Shown piece after piece: positions 21,650 to 29,051 of a stretch of 43,167 nt of DNA. The position numbers were made by a program, and so were the translations under genes. Numbering within the stretch: the first letter of the stretch is position 1; each line of letters begins with the position of its first letter. This DNA comes from Labilibacter sediminis (GTDB taxonomy: Bacteria > Bacteroidota > Bacteroidia > Bacteroidales > Marinilabiliaceae), in contig NZ_VCHY01000032.1 in NCBI RefSeq assembly GCF_005877885.1, positions 1 through 43,167 on the forward strand. Direction: 5' to 3'. Under the pieces are notes generated by a model that worked only from the letters and a program-made list of their open reading frames with translations, searched no databases and was not told the origin of the DNA.

Positions 21650-22721
21650 TCAGACTACAATTGTTGTCAAATCAAACTTCTTTATCAATAAATCCAAGTA
21701 CTTATTTTTCTTTTTAAGCTTATTTATAAGAGCATCTGGACCTGCCAAACACTGTTCCTTTTTAATAGAAATAACCAAGTCAGCGATATCATCACCTTCA
21801 TTTAAATCAGTATGCTCCAAAACCGTATTTACCTGAACATCAAAGCAAGCTCTTTCTGCAATTTTGCTCCACTTATCAAATGCTTTCCCTTTATCTGGGA
21901 ATAAAATGACCTGGTAACCTTTGAGGGTATTTAGCTTTTGTACATTCAACATTTCATCTCATTTTAATTTAAACTTTCAATTGCATTCGATGGAACTCGC
22001 TAAAAATGCTCCTATTATTATAGAAGTTAATCTCATGGCTCATTTCAATAGAGCCAACAGCTATCCAATTATATTGTGGGTAATACAAAGCTCCAAATAT
22101 GGCATTCTTTTCGCCTTCAGCTATGGCAACAGCTCTTGTTTTATCAACAAGCAGGTGAGCGCCAAAGAATACTTGTTTTAAATTGAAGTTCTTTTGCTTG
22201 GTAATATGATGTGCCCAATTAATATAACCAACTCGTTTTAGTGTAGCTGAATTATATTGCATCACCTTGCCTGTTCGTACTTGTCCCAATCGGTTGACTT
22301 GCCAAAATATGGTTTTATTTCCTTTAGCACTACCAACATAATACCTTTGTAATACCTCCATAACAATCCTTTCAGGAAAGTATTTAGTCAAGCCAATAGC
22401 AAAATTATTTTGGCGATAATTGGTAAGAGAAGCTTGCATTAACTTTTTGTCAATACATGAAGGAGGTTTGATGATTGGTTTTGGTTTAGATGCCGGTTTA
22501 TTAAAATCATCCGGTTCATATCCATTTTTCTCGAAGTACATTTTAGGTGTAAAATGGTATGCACATTTTTCCACACGGTTACATCTTCCGGCATAATCAG
22601 ACAAATGTTTATTGGTATGGGTATCTACATACCTGGTAAAAGTCCTCTGATGACATTTCGGACAATGATACCGTGTTGACCGTCCTTTGTATTTTTCCAA
22701 TGAATAGCGGATTTCTGACAT
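21650..22721 (-). pseudogene. DUF6371/Toprim-type primase-like protein, split by a 91-bp insertion
   Basis: Two minus-strand segments, 22721-21969 (250 aa) and 21952-21650 (100 aa), are halves of one protein. The N-terminus carries a zinc-finger-like CPKC...C...C region (residues 20-53), as in mobile-element primases. The first half then reads AVAIAEGEKNAIFGALYY and WIAVGSIEM, and the second starts at EMLNVQ and holds the Toprim-like ILFPDKGKAFDKW and EGDDIADL. Removing 91 bp between the repeated CATTTCA (21950-21956 and 22041-22047) restores one continuous frame of about 345 aa. It is the third gene of an Xis/DUF3987/primase module. As it stands it is probably inactive, unless the halves assemble. 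Confidence 0.75.
21950..22047. repeat. 91-bp insertion with 7-bp flanking repeats inside the primase gene
   Basis: CATTTCA occurs at 21950-21956 and 22041-22047, with the inserted bases between, like a target duplication. About 55 bp of the insert, including GTTCCATCGAAT on the minus strand and running to an ATGAGATGA end, resembles the leader just upstream of the 50-aa membrane-protein gene at 38785-38937. It causes a frameshift and an in-frame TAA. Confidence 0.65.
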
Positions 22722-23314
22722 AAAGAGACTTTTCTTGTTTTAGTGGAGTTTGTGGAGTAGTGGAGGATTGTTGTTTTTCAGACACTTATCACTCCATACA
22801 ACTCCACTCACTCCACAGCATGATGATTAATTAATTGGCGCTTTGCCCAAACCCGAACTCATTCTGAAATAATTACGAATACTCAATCCTTAACTGTCCC
22901 GATATCTAAACTCATACGTTTCTTTGCTCAAGCCGCAAAGGCTTTTCCTTTCTTCCTGCAGCCGAAGAAAGGAAACAAAGAAGCCCGCCGACTGCACCAC
23001 TCGCTTACCCACTATTTCATTATTTTTGAGACAGAAAGAACTCCCTGCGGTCAAACAGCTTTCTGTCTTATCAAAACATAAGAAAAGTGGGTCCCAAGCT
23101 GCGTTGCTGATGTCGGGTACTCAACTCGAAACACTGGCAATTTATAGCAACAACCTTTTATAGTGCAGGAGAATAAAGATCAATTTACTTCATACTCCAC
23201 AGTTACTACACTCAAACTACACACGTAAACAATTGTGAATCAACCAAACTCCACAACTACGCAAACTCTACAGTATTCCATATTTTTCTCTGAGCCTTTA
23301 TGGCAGCAGTAAGA
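22722..23314. other. Structured non-coding region between the primase and DUF3987 genes
   Basis: 593 bp without a convincing gene. It contains CTCCAC/GTGGAG repeat clusters at both ends and a GC-richer block at about 22915-23110. That block has a stem-loop GACAGAAAG/CTTTCTGTC around 23032-23070 and complementary AAAGGAAA/TTTCC-type stretches around 22940-22980. A + strand ORF at 22924-23163 looks artefactual. A replication or transfer origin, or a structured RNA, would fit the position in the element. Confidence 0.45.
22743..22816. repeat. Inverted clusters of GTGGAG / CTCCAC repeats
   Basis: GTGGAG occurs at 22743, 22752 and 22760, followed by CTCCAT at 22792 and CTCCAC at 22802 and 22811, in mirrored orientation. 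More CTCCAC units lie at 23195 and 23249, with a variant (CTCTAC) at 23266. The 9-10 bp spacing and inverted layout resemble iterons or a protein-binding origin; function is not established. Confidence 0.5.
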
Positions 23315-24670
23315 TTAATTGAGTACGTCAGTTTCGTAAACACCTTTCTGTTTCTTATGCGCCAGTTTTGTATTGCTCAGCAATTGGTAAGCGTATGATT
23401 CTTTGGCGATATTGAGTTTGTTGGCCATTTCAATAAACTCTTTGTTAGTGAATTCCCGTTTACCAATCTTCTTTAAGACCTGAAAAACCTTACCTTCCTT
23501 TGAATTATCCTCATACACATTTAAAACCATGTGATTTAGCTTTAAGGCATTGGAAAAGAAATAATCCTTAAGCATAATGGCTTTCTTCATTGAACTTTCG
23601 CTTATCTGCTTGATCGCCTGCCCTTCAAAAAAGCTATTGGAGACTTCAAGAACCAGGGCAAACCTTAATATATATCTATCGAGTTTTGACAGGATTCCCG
23701 ATATGGCAGCATCCTTATTGGATGGCTTAACATGTTTATTTACTTCATCAATAAACAAGTCCTCTGCCTTCTCTGATAATGGTAACTCTATCGTATGAAT
23801 GCTCTCATTAACTTTATCCATCAATGCTTTCATCCTGGAATGAAATTTCTCCACCAGGTAATCGTCTGGGTTCTTTCTTCCAATTAATTTCTTTTCCATT
23901 TTTAATGGAATGGCAAATAAAATTCGTTCAAAGAACCCGTCTTTGATATCCTTAGCCTTAAAGGATGCAATCACATCGTCCTGAATACTGCCAATAATTG
24001 ACACGCAAGGCATGCTCAATGAAGAGCTTTCAACTTCTTTTCGGTCCAGGGAAATCGGTGCTCCGTCCCATATAGATAGAAATTGACTTTGTTTTGAGGT
24101 TCCGCTATATCCAATCAAATTCAATATAAAGCTCTTAAACTCATCCGGCATCAATATCATACCATTGGGATTTTGCTTATGCATATTTATCAATGCCTCA
24201 AAAGTTGGATCGGTCGAATACAGTTTTTTCTTAGTCGGTTTCTTTTCTCCTAAATCAGGGTCATAATTGGCGATGGCTGCTTCATATTCCTGGTCGTATT
24301 GCTTCTGCAGGTTTTTAATGGCTTTAAAAGCTGTTTTTAAGGGAGCACTTTTATTTTGTCCTGACTTGCCGACCAATACTACCCACATGGATGGGTTTTC
24401 TATCCATTCAATATGTTTACGCAGATGATACGAGTTGCCAATAATCCCAGCCAAAGCTGTAAAAATACTTACCGATGTATAGTCGATGTTATAATTCCCG
24501 TGATCATGCAACTCAATAATAGTATCCTGGATAAACTTTGGAAAGATTGTCAATGGAAATTCCGATTCCTCTGCCATTTTAAGTCGAAGATTAGCTTCGT
24601 GGATGGACATCTTTCCAAATTTCAAGTGCGTTTTCCCCAGTTCCGTTTTCTCTTTTTCAAATGATTCCAT
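23315..24670 (-). CDS. DUF3987 domain protein (mobile-element replication ATPase/primase-associated)
   Basis: 451 aa, matching the DUF3987 family common in Bacteroidota integrative elements, where it sits beside a primase and is thought to act in element replication. A P-loop-like segment (VVLVGKSGQNKSAPL, about residues 96-110) is followed by a Walker-B-like MILMPDEFKSF (about 170). The C-terminal part (about 390-450) looks like a winged helix (REFTNKEFIEMANKL). It is 14 bp downstream of the Xis-like gene on the same strand. No signal peptide; cytoplasmic. The exact biochemical role of DUF3987 is not firmly known. Confidence 0.85.
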   Translation of the reverse strand: MESFEKEKTELGKTHLKFGKMSIHEANLRLKMAEESEFPLTIFPKFIQDTIIELHDHGNYNIDYTSVSIFTALAGIIGNSYHLRKHIEWIENPSMWVVLVGKSGQNKSAPLKTAFKAIKNLQKQYDQEYEAAIANYDPDLGEKKPTKKKLYSTDPTFEALINMHKQNPNGMILMPDEFKSFILNLIGYSGTSKQSQFLSIWDGAPISLDRKEVESSSLSMPCVSIIGSIQDDVIASFKAKDIKDGFFERILFAIPLKMEKKLIGRKNPDDYLVEKFHSRMKALMDKVNESIHTIELPLSEKAEDLFIDEVNKHVKPSNKDAAISGILSKLDRYILRFALVLEVSNSFFEGQAIKQISESSMKKAIMLKDYFFSNALKLNHMVLNVYEDNSKEGKVFQVLKKIGKREFTNKEFIEMANKLNIAKESYAYQLLSNTKLAHKKQKGVYETDVLN

Positions 24671-24684
24671 ACGATTTAAAGGGA

Positions 24685-24966
24685 TTATCCATTAATACTT
24701 TCCAGATAAGCTTCTATTTCTGAAGCCTTATAGTAGATTTTGCGCCCGGTCTTCTTATAAGCGATAACCTTATTATCTCGCATGGTTTGCAAAGTACGCC
24801 TACTAACATTTAATAGTTTGCAAACTTCTTCGGTGACATACCAGCGGTCTTTAAAACCATCATTCTTGGCCACATTGATACTATCAATCTTATCGTTAAT
24901 ATGGTCAATCTTGCCCATTAACTTATTAAAGAGATGCTCATCTACAATTACAACTGTCTTGCTCAT
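24685..24966 (-). CDS. Helix-turn-helix excisionase-like protein (HTH_17 / MerR-like)
   Basis: 93 aa. The N-terminal half is a short coiled coil (about 5-35). The C-terminal half is a winged HTH_17 domain with the typical WYVTEEVCKLLNVSRRTLQT, DNKVIAYKKTGRKIYY and ASEIEAYLES motifs. Family members act as recombination directionality factors or regulators of element modules. It is the first gene of the Xis-DUF3987-primase unit. The five AGTAA repeats and the ACTTG/CAAGT palindrome just upstream are natural candidates for its binding sites. Confidence 0.85.
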   Translation of the reverse strand: MSKTVVIVDEHLFNKLMGKIDHINDKIDSINVAKNDGFKDRWYVTEEVCKLLNVSRRTLQTMRDNKVIAYKKTGRKIYYKASEIEAYLESING

Positions 24967-25035
24967 TTTATACGATTTAATGTGTTAATAAATTTTATTT
25001 CGTCAAACCTAAGCAATACGGTACACTCACTTCCT

Positions 25036-25080
25036 AGTAAAAGATAGTAACGGAAAGTAAAGGAGAGTAAAAGCAAGTAA
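25036..25080 (+). repeat. Five AGTAA repeats with exact 10-bp period
   Basis: AGTAA begins at 25036, 25046, 25056, 25066 and 25076, each followed by five variable bases. The spacing of one helical turn puts all five on the same DNA face. The array lies 70 bp upstream of the Xis-like gene. Confidence 0.8.
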
Positions 25081-25118
25081 AAAATTGTTGTGTATCGTAT
25101 TTTATCGTTTTAGCGGTT

Positions 25119-25138
25119 TTTACTTGAGCGCAAGTAAA
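25119..25138. promoter_or_regulatory. Palindrome TTTACTTG-AGCG-CAAGTAAA
   Basis: A perfect 8-bp inverted repeat with a 4-bp centre. Each arm contains AGTAA or its complement, so it matches the core of the neighbouring phased array. Likely an operator for a dimeric DNA-binding protein. Confidence 0.6.
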
Positions 25139-25333
25139 TATTATTGAATACAGACTAAATTACACCACACCTCTAATTTTTGACATTTTCCTTTTTTCTG
25201 CCATTTGTTACTATCTAAATATCAAATGGTTTTACTTTTATTGCTATTTATTTCCTTATTCTATAATCCTTTTGTAGTTGCGTTCTATTTCTCTATAATT
25301 GAATCAGAAAAAACGCAAAAAGGACTCACTAAA

Positions 25334-25570
25334 ATGATATTTAGACGAACGATATTAAAACAAGATTTGGCCATTAAATTATACCCGCAAAGCTCAAATA
25401 TAAATGCAGCGATGCAGTTGCTCCGAAAAGAAATTAAACTATCGCCGGAATTGAATAACAGACTTGAATTACTGACAAGAAATAAACGGGCTCATTATTA
25501 CACTCACAAAGAACTGGAAGCAATTCTGGAGCATTTTTGTATTAGTCAGCAAGAGTTTGAGTTGCTTTAA
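25334..25570 (+). CDS. DUF4248 family protein, copy 1
   Basis: 78 aa from the ATG at 25334. I prefer this start because the 43 residues upstream in frame are hydrophobic and not conserved in the paralogue at 27866-28105. Shared features: RTILKQDLA-KLYPQSSN near the N-terminus, AMQLLRKEIKLS in the middle, TRNKRAHY(Y/F)THKELE and a C-terminal ISQ(Q/E)EFE. DUF4248 proteins are small, Bacteroidota-restricted and often near integrases; their role is unknown. The helical, charged pattern suggests nucleic-acid or protein binding. A stem-loop follows 55 bp after the stop. Confidence 0.8.
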   Translation: MIFRRTILKQDLAIKLYPQSSNINAAMQLLRKEIKLSPELNNRLELLTRNKRAHYYTHKELEAILEHFCISQQEFELL

Positions 25571-25624
25571 GCACTTCTTCGAGGAAATCATTGTAAAACT
25601 CGCAGAAAACGTTGTAAAAACAAG

Positions 25625-25666
25625 CTCAAAAGCACTATCTACACCAATAATTAGATAGCTTTTGAG
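25625..25666 (+). terminator. Stem-loop after DUF4248 copy 1
   Basis: CTCAAAAGC-AC-TATCTA pairs with TAGATA-GCTTTTGAG (25652-25666), followed by TGCTTTTT. The sequence GCTTTTGAGT(G/A)CTTT recurs at 25732, so part of this hairpin is also a direct repeat. Confidence 0.5.
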
Positions 25667-25771
25667 TGCTTTTTCATGCTTGAGGATACTTTTAGAGTAT
25701 ATACAGACCATATTCATAGTATATTTCGCTTGCTTTTGAGTACTTTGCCCATTTTGTAGACAATATTGTCC

Positions 25772-25921
25772 AATCCTAGAATTACTATACAGATTATTAA
25801 TAGTGTACTTAAATAACTTTACACCATTGGATGGTCGTCCTAAATTAACTATACAGTTTTGAAATACAATACTGAAATAGCTATACAGATATTTAATATT
25901 GTACTGAAATAGCTTTACAAA
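25772..25921 (+). repeat. Tandem array with 32-bp period (five units)
   Basis: A roughly 20-bp core, best copy TACTGAAATAGCTATACAG (25870-25888), recurs at strict 32-bp steps, with cores starting at 25774, 25806, 25838, 25870 and 25902. The 12 bp between cores varies. Adjacent 32-bp units at 25849-25880 and 25881-25912 agree at about 25 positions. The core also matches the end of the IS3-type element (reverse complement of 27683-27707). It looks like an array of transposase- or initiator-binding sites, not a CRISPR. Confidence 0.65.
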
Positions 25922-26088
25922 GCTACAAACACACTCTTTATCAATACTTAACAACAAGATTGCTGTATTTGATTTTTTTTGCACTTTTTATTTGCTTTAA
26001 AATTCAACCTCAATGGTGGGATTATATTAATCTCTTCTTATTCTTTTTTTGATTTAACATCGTATACTCCTTTCATAATCAGGGAGCA

Positions 26089-26146
26089 GGTTCTGTCAAG
26101 GGCGGCGGAGGCACGGAGCCGTTTATATACCCTTGACGGGTTCTGT
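26089..26146. repeat. GC-rich inverted repeat bounded by GGTTCTGT direct repeats
   Basis: GTCAAGGG (26095-26102) pairs with CCCTTGAC (26130-26137), with a GC-rich centre that contrasts with its AT-rich surroundings. GGTTCTGT stands at 26089-26096 and again at 26139-26146. No T run follows. It could be the end of a mobile unit, a recombination site or a structured RNA; nothing decides between these. Confidence 0.5.
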
Positions 26147-26226
26147 GAGCTGTTATACTTTCGTATCCGATGCTTAAAACAATTGGAAATGCTCTTATAA
26201 AGGGTCTTTCTTTCATCTTGTTCATT

Positions 26227-27132
26227 TTATGTTGTTATCGGTTTCCATCGTTTCTTAAGTTCACCAAACTCCCCATGGGCTTGTTCTGGCGTTAAATAGT
26301 CACAAGAAGAATGTGGACGTTTTTCATTATAAATAGGAATAACACCGGCTGCAGCTTCTTTTGCTTCAATGTAATTCTTAAAGGTCTTATCCAAGCCAAA
26401 CTCGGTCTTTAAAATCCCATTTACTCTTTCTGCAATGGCATTGTCATAAGGAGAACCGGATTCGGTCATGCTAATTTTTACCGATTCTTTATTCAGGATA
26501 TTGACGTAGTCATGGCAACAATATTGGATTCCCCGGTCTGAATGATGAATTAAAGACGTGTCTTTCTCCCTGTTTCTCAAGGCCATCTCCAATGCTATTA
26601 CACAACCAATGCTTTCCAAAGTTTTATACAGGCAATGTCCTACAATCTTCTTTGAATAAGCATCTGTAATTAGCGATAGGTAGCTAAATCCCCCAGCAAT
26701 TGAGATGTATGTTATGTCGCTCACCCATAGTCGCTCTGACTCCTTTACACAAAGTCCATTAATCAAATTTGGGTATTTTCGATACCAATGATTGGAGTTT
26801 GTCGTCCTGGCATAGCGTTTTTTGTTTTGGATGATTAAATTATGATCCTGCAAGAGGCCATGCAAGGCATCACGCCCCATTTTTATGCTGTGTGTTTCCA
26901 TGAAAGGTTGTAGCAAAAACATAAGCTTCCTTGTACCCAATTTGGGCATTTCTCTGCGCATCATCTTTACCATTTCCAAAACCATCATTTGTTCCGATTC
27001 CCTTTTATTGCTGAACCATAATTTATCGTAATATGCATGTCGAGTTTTACCAAACAGACCGCAAAGGCGCTCGACTCCAACCTTTGGGTAAACCTTTCTC
27101 AGTTCCTCTACTGTTTGGTGCCATACTTTTTT
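26227..27132 (-). CDS. IS3-family transposase OrfB (integrase part)
   Basis: The frame is open from the A-run at 27132 down to 26227, giving about 300 aa if made by frameshifting from OrfA; the first internal ATG is at 26988. An HTH_21-like segment (YPKVGVERLCGLFG and the region to about 120) precedes the rve core. DDE residues are Asp in VSDITYIS, Asp in HHSDRGIQYC and Glu in YDNAIAERVNGILK. The typical C-terminus includes YNEKRPHSS. It catalyses cut, circle formation and insertion of the element. Full activity requires the OrfAB fusion protein. Confidence 0.9.
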   Translation of the reverse strand, partial: KKVWHQTVEELRKVYPKVGVERLCGLFGKTRHAYYDKLWFSNKRESEQMMVLEMVKMMRREMPKLGTRKLMFLLQPFMETHSIKMGRDALHGLLQDHNLIIQNKKRYARTTNSNHWYRKYPNLINGLCVKESERLWVSDITYISIAGGFSYLSLITDAYSKKIVGHCLYKTLESIGCVIALEMALRNREKDTSLIHHSDRGIQYCCHDYVNILNKESVKISMTESGSPYDNAIAERVNGILKTEFGLDKTFKNYIEAKEAAAGVIPIYNEKRPHSSCDYLTPEQAHGEFGELKKRWKPITT

Positions 27133-27665
27133 CTAATTGATACTTTTAAATCTTTTTCTGCTAGATTTATCAGCGTTTCTAACCCGGCAATCTTTAATCT
27201 GGCATCTTCAAGTTCTTTTATGAAATCTGCATTATCTTCACTAATTTTTTTAATTGTTTTTTCGTTTACTGGTCTCATTTTCACTGTTCTTGTTTGATTT
27301 AAATTACAAGAATACAGTTTTTCCCATCTTCGAAATGTCGTAGCAGTTATTCCTACCTCTTCGCAATATCGTTTGACCGTTTGCTCTTCAGGATTATATT
27401 CGGATAAAATCTTTATCTTTTGTTGCGGAGCTAGGTGCTCTCGCTTCTGAGATAGGTATTCTTCTTTATTTTCTCCGAATTTTATTAACCATTTGGTGAT
27501 GTTGGATTTATGACGGATATTATATTTAATCATAACATCGTCAATGCTGATTTCACCGCTTTCAATTTTTGAAACAAGCTCTCGTTTGACTTTATCCGGT
27601 AAAACCTTAAATATTTTACCATTAGGACCTCTCTGTTCGTAACCAAGATTTTCTTTTTGTCTCAT
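27108..27665 (-). CDS. IS3-family transposase OrfA (DNA-binding part)
   Basis: 185 aa, with two helix-turn-helix units: DDVMIKYNIRHKSNITKWL (about 40-60) and VKRYCEEVGITATTFRRWEKL (about 100-120). A Leu-rich coiled coil follows (about 135-175) for oligomerisation. The length and dual HTH fit the IS150-like group. It ends 20 bp after the slippery sequence at 27126-27132, so termination yields OrfA alone and slippage yields OrfAB. Confidence 0.88.
   Translation of the reverse strand: MRQKENLGYEQRGPNGKIFKVLPDKVKRELVSKIESGEISIDDVMIKYNIRHKSNITKWLIKFGENKEEYLSQKREHLAPQQKIKILSEYNPEEQTVKRYCEEVGITATTFRRWEKLYSCNLNQTRTVKMRPVNEKTIKKISEDNADFIKELEDARLKIAGLETLINLAEKDLKVSIRKKYGTKQ
27126..27132 (-). promoter_or_regulatory. 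Programmed -1 frameshift site A-AAA-AAG
   Basis: On the minus strand the heptamer A AAA AAG is in the correct phase: OrfA reads AGA AAA AAG TAT, and after a -1 slip the frame continues GTA TGG CAC into OrfB. This heptamer is the standard site for IS150-like elements. Confidence 0.8.
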
Positions 27666-27865
27666 CCTAAATGCTCTTTTTGTGTATAGCTATTTTAGGA
27701 CAAGACAATTGTATGGTCTGTCGTGCATGAAATTAAAAAAAGTTCAAATTGTCGTTAATTGGCTAAGTCGTGTGCGAAATTGGCATAACCGTAAGTCATT
27801 AGTTTTGAGATTTATAATATAATTTTACAACCATCAAAATGAAGTAGAATAATATTAAGCGCAAT

Positions 27866-28105
27866 ATGATGATATTACCACGAACAATACTAAAACAAGA
27901 TTTAGCTAAAAAACTATACCCACAAAGTTCAAATACAACTCCCGCAATGCAATTACTGCGTAAGGAAATTAAACTATCACAGGAATTAAGCACTAAGCTT
28001 GATAGGCTGACACGTAATAAACGTGCCCATTATTTTACTCACAAAGAACTGGAGCTTATCCTGGAACACATTGGCATTAGCCAGGAAGAATTTGAGGGGC
28101 TTTAA
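27866..28105 (+). CDS. DUF4248 family protein, copy 2
   Basis: 79 aa, clearly paralogous to copy 1 at 25334-25570: about three quarters of residues match, including RTILKQDLA-KLYPQSSN, AMQLLRKEIKLS and TRNKRAHYFTHKELE. It lies on the other side of the IS3 element, same orientation. A perfect inverted repeat follows (28125-28165). The pair probably arose by local duplication; the IS sits between the copies but does not contain either. Function unknown, as for the family. Confidence 0.82.
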   Translation: MMILPRTILKQDLAKKLYPQSSNTTPAMQLLRKEIKLSQELSTKLDRLTRNKRAHYFTHKELELILEHIGISQEEFEGL

Positions 28106-28450
28106 TTTTACTCACAATACCCGTTCAGGTATAAAATACAACTATATTGGTCTAATTATACCTGATAGGGTATAATCCATTCATCTCATATACTACACAT
28201 TTAAAGAGAAACTCTAGTTAATTACCAGAACAAACCAATTCTGTAGCATTTTTAGTATATAGCGATGTGGAAGATTTAGTATATAGCCACATACATCTAT
28301 ATTTCAAGACAATACAAAACAACTCATTGTGTAAAAACAGCTTCCTTTAATGTTATTTCAACGATTATGTAACCACTTTTCATAAAAACCTCTAATTAAT
28401 AATTGTTTTTCATGGAAAGTAACCGTTTTTCATGTTATCTTGAAATAAAA
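28106..28450. other. Non-coding region with inverted and direct repeats
   Basis: TCAGGTATAA (28125-28134) and TTATACCTGA (28156-28165) form a perfect 10-bp inverted repeat. Near 28254 and 28279 the sequence TTTAGTATATAGC occurs twice, the two copies continuing into GATGTGG and CACATAC. No gene was seen. Confidence 0.5.
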
Positions 28451-28663
28451 CTAAGTAAAAAGCCTGCTAGCTCTCACTTGAATTAACTCTATATATTCTA
28501 ACTTCTTATCTTCAGGCAAGAAGGAATTATTTATAAAATCCAGAACGGTTGGCATCGCTTTCTGAAATCGATTAAATAGAATACCAACCTGTTTTTGATT
28601 TAGTTTTAGACTCTTTGCTAGTTGTAGGAAATCACTAATTCTAAACTTCCGATTTCTATTCAT
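28451..28663 (-). pseudogene. HipA C-terminal remnant
   Basis: The 70 aa match the C-terminal helices of HipA-type Ser/Thr kinase toxins: KFRISDFLQLAKSLKLNQKQ, then FNRFQKAMPTVLDFI, NSFLPEDKKLEY and ending VRASRLF. The kinase core, ATP-binding residues and N-terminal domain are absent, and a stop codon lies two codons upstream of the ATG. The fragment cannot be a working toxin. Just upstream, another minus-strand frame (28750-28662) contains a short protein-like stretch ending EMKLVENE, possibly more debris. Toxin-antitoxin remnants are common in such elements. Confidence 0.55.
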
Positions 28664-29051
28664 TCTCTACCAATTTCATTTCAACAGGAGACAATTCTTG
28701 TCCGGAATTAACACAGCAGTAAGTAATAGTATTCTCTTGTCTTCCTTGGAGGACTTATTGTCCTAAAAATTTCCAATATTTTTATCTGCTTGCGATGATA
28801 ATTCTTCTAGAATCATAACTATTAGTTATGGAAACTCAGTTTATTGACCTTTTATTTTTGAAACTTTTAAGAGTATGGCTAAACCAAGGTAATTTCTAGC
28901 AACTTACCCGTAGCTGCGGTATTTATATCAATCGAGCTACACTATATTTATTAAGTTTAGGATATTACAAGCATCTATATTTATAAAGTATTGCAGTTAT
29001 AGTTGTACCTTTATATGAGTCATTTAAAATATACATCAAAGCTACAACAGG
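28664..29051. other. Non-coding region, possible element/chromosome border
   Basis: About 390 bp without a convincing gene. Gene content changes from mobile-element functions to regulatory and metabolic genes here. No tRNA-Ser 3' repeat was seen that would mark the second attachment site. Confidence 0.35.

Larger units (their letters stand above)
24967..25333. other. Divergent intergenic region with phased repeats
   Basis: Region between the Xis-like gene (minus) and the first DUF4248 gene (plus). It contains the phased AGTAA array and the palindrome at 25119-25138. The plus-strand frame is open from 25205, but that N-terminal extension looks like translated AT-rich leader and is absent from the paralogue at 27866. 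Confidence 0.5.
25571..26226. other. Repeat-rich non-coding region between DUF4248 copy 1 and the IS3 element
   Basis: About 650 bp holding a terminator-like stem-loop, a 32-bp-period array and a GC-rich inverted repeat, all listed separately. A long minus-strand ORF (25984-25469) is a by-product of the repeats and overlaps the DUF4248 gene. Confidence 0.6.
26227..27707 (-). mobile_element. IS3-family (IS150-like) insertion sequence
   Basis: Contains OrfA and OrfB with a frameshift window. The OrfA-side end is taken at 27707, where TGTCTTGTCCTAAAATAGC (minus strand) starts with TG. The other end is uncertain. The closest inverted match to that terminus is not next to OrfB but in the repeat array at 25832-25856, which would make the element about 1.88 kb. 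No target duplication was found. Confidence 0.75.

Noticed and set aside
22924-23163. 79-aa plus-strand ORF
   Set aside because: Low-complexity, Lys/Ser/Leu-rich reading of a structured GC-rich block, with no family resemblance.
25205-25333. 43-residue extension of DUF4248 copy 1
   Set aside because: It starts at TTG, is hydrophobic and has no counterpart in copy 2; kept only as a possibility.
25772-25921. CRISPR array
   Set aside because: The period is 32 bp with a degenerate 20-bp core and only 12 bp between cores, no uniform repeat, no cas genes, and the core matches an IS end.
25469-25984. 171-aa minus-strand ORF
   Set aside because: It overlaps the DUF4248 gene and consists mainly of the translated tandem repeats.
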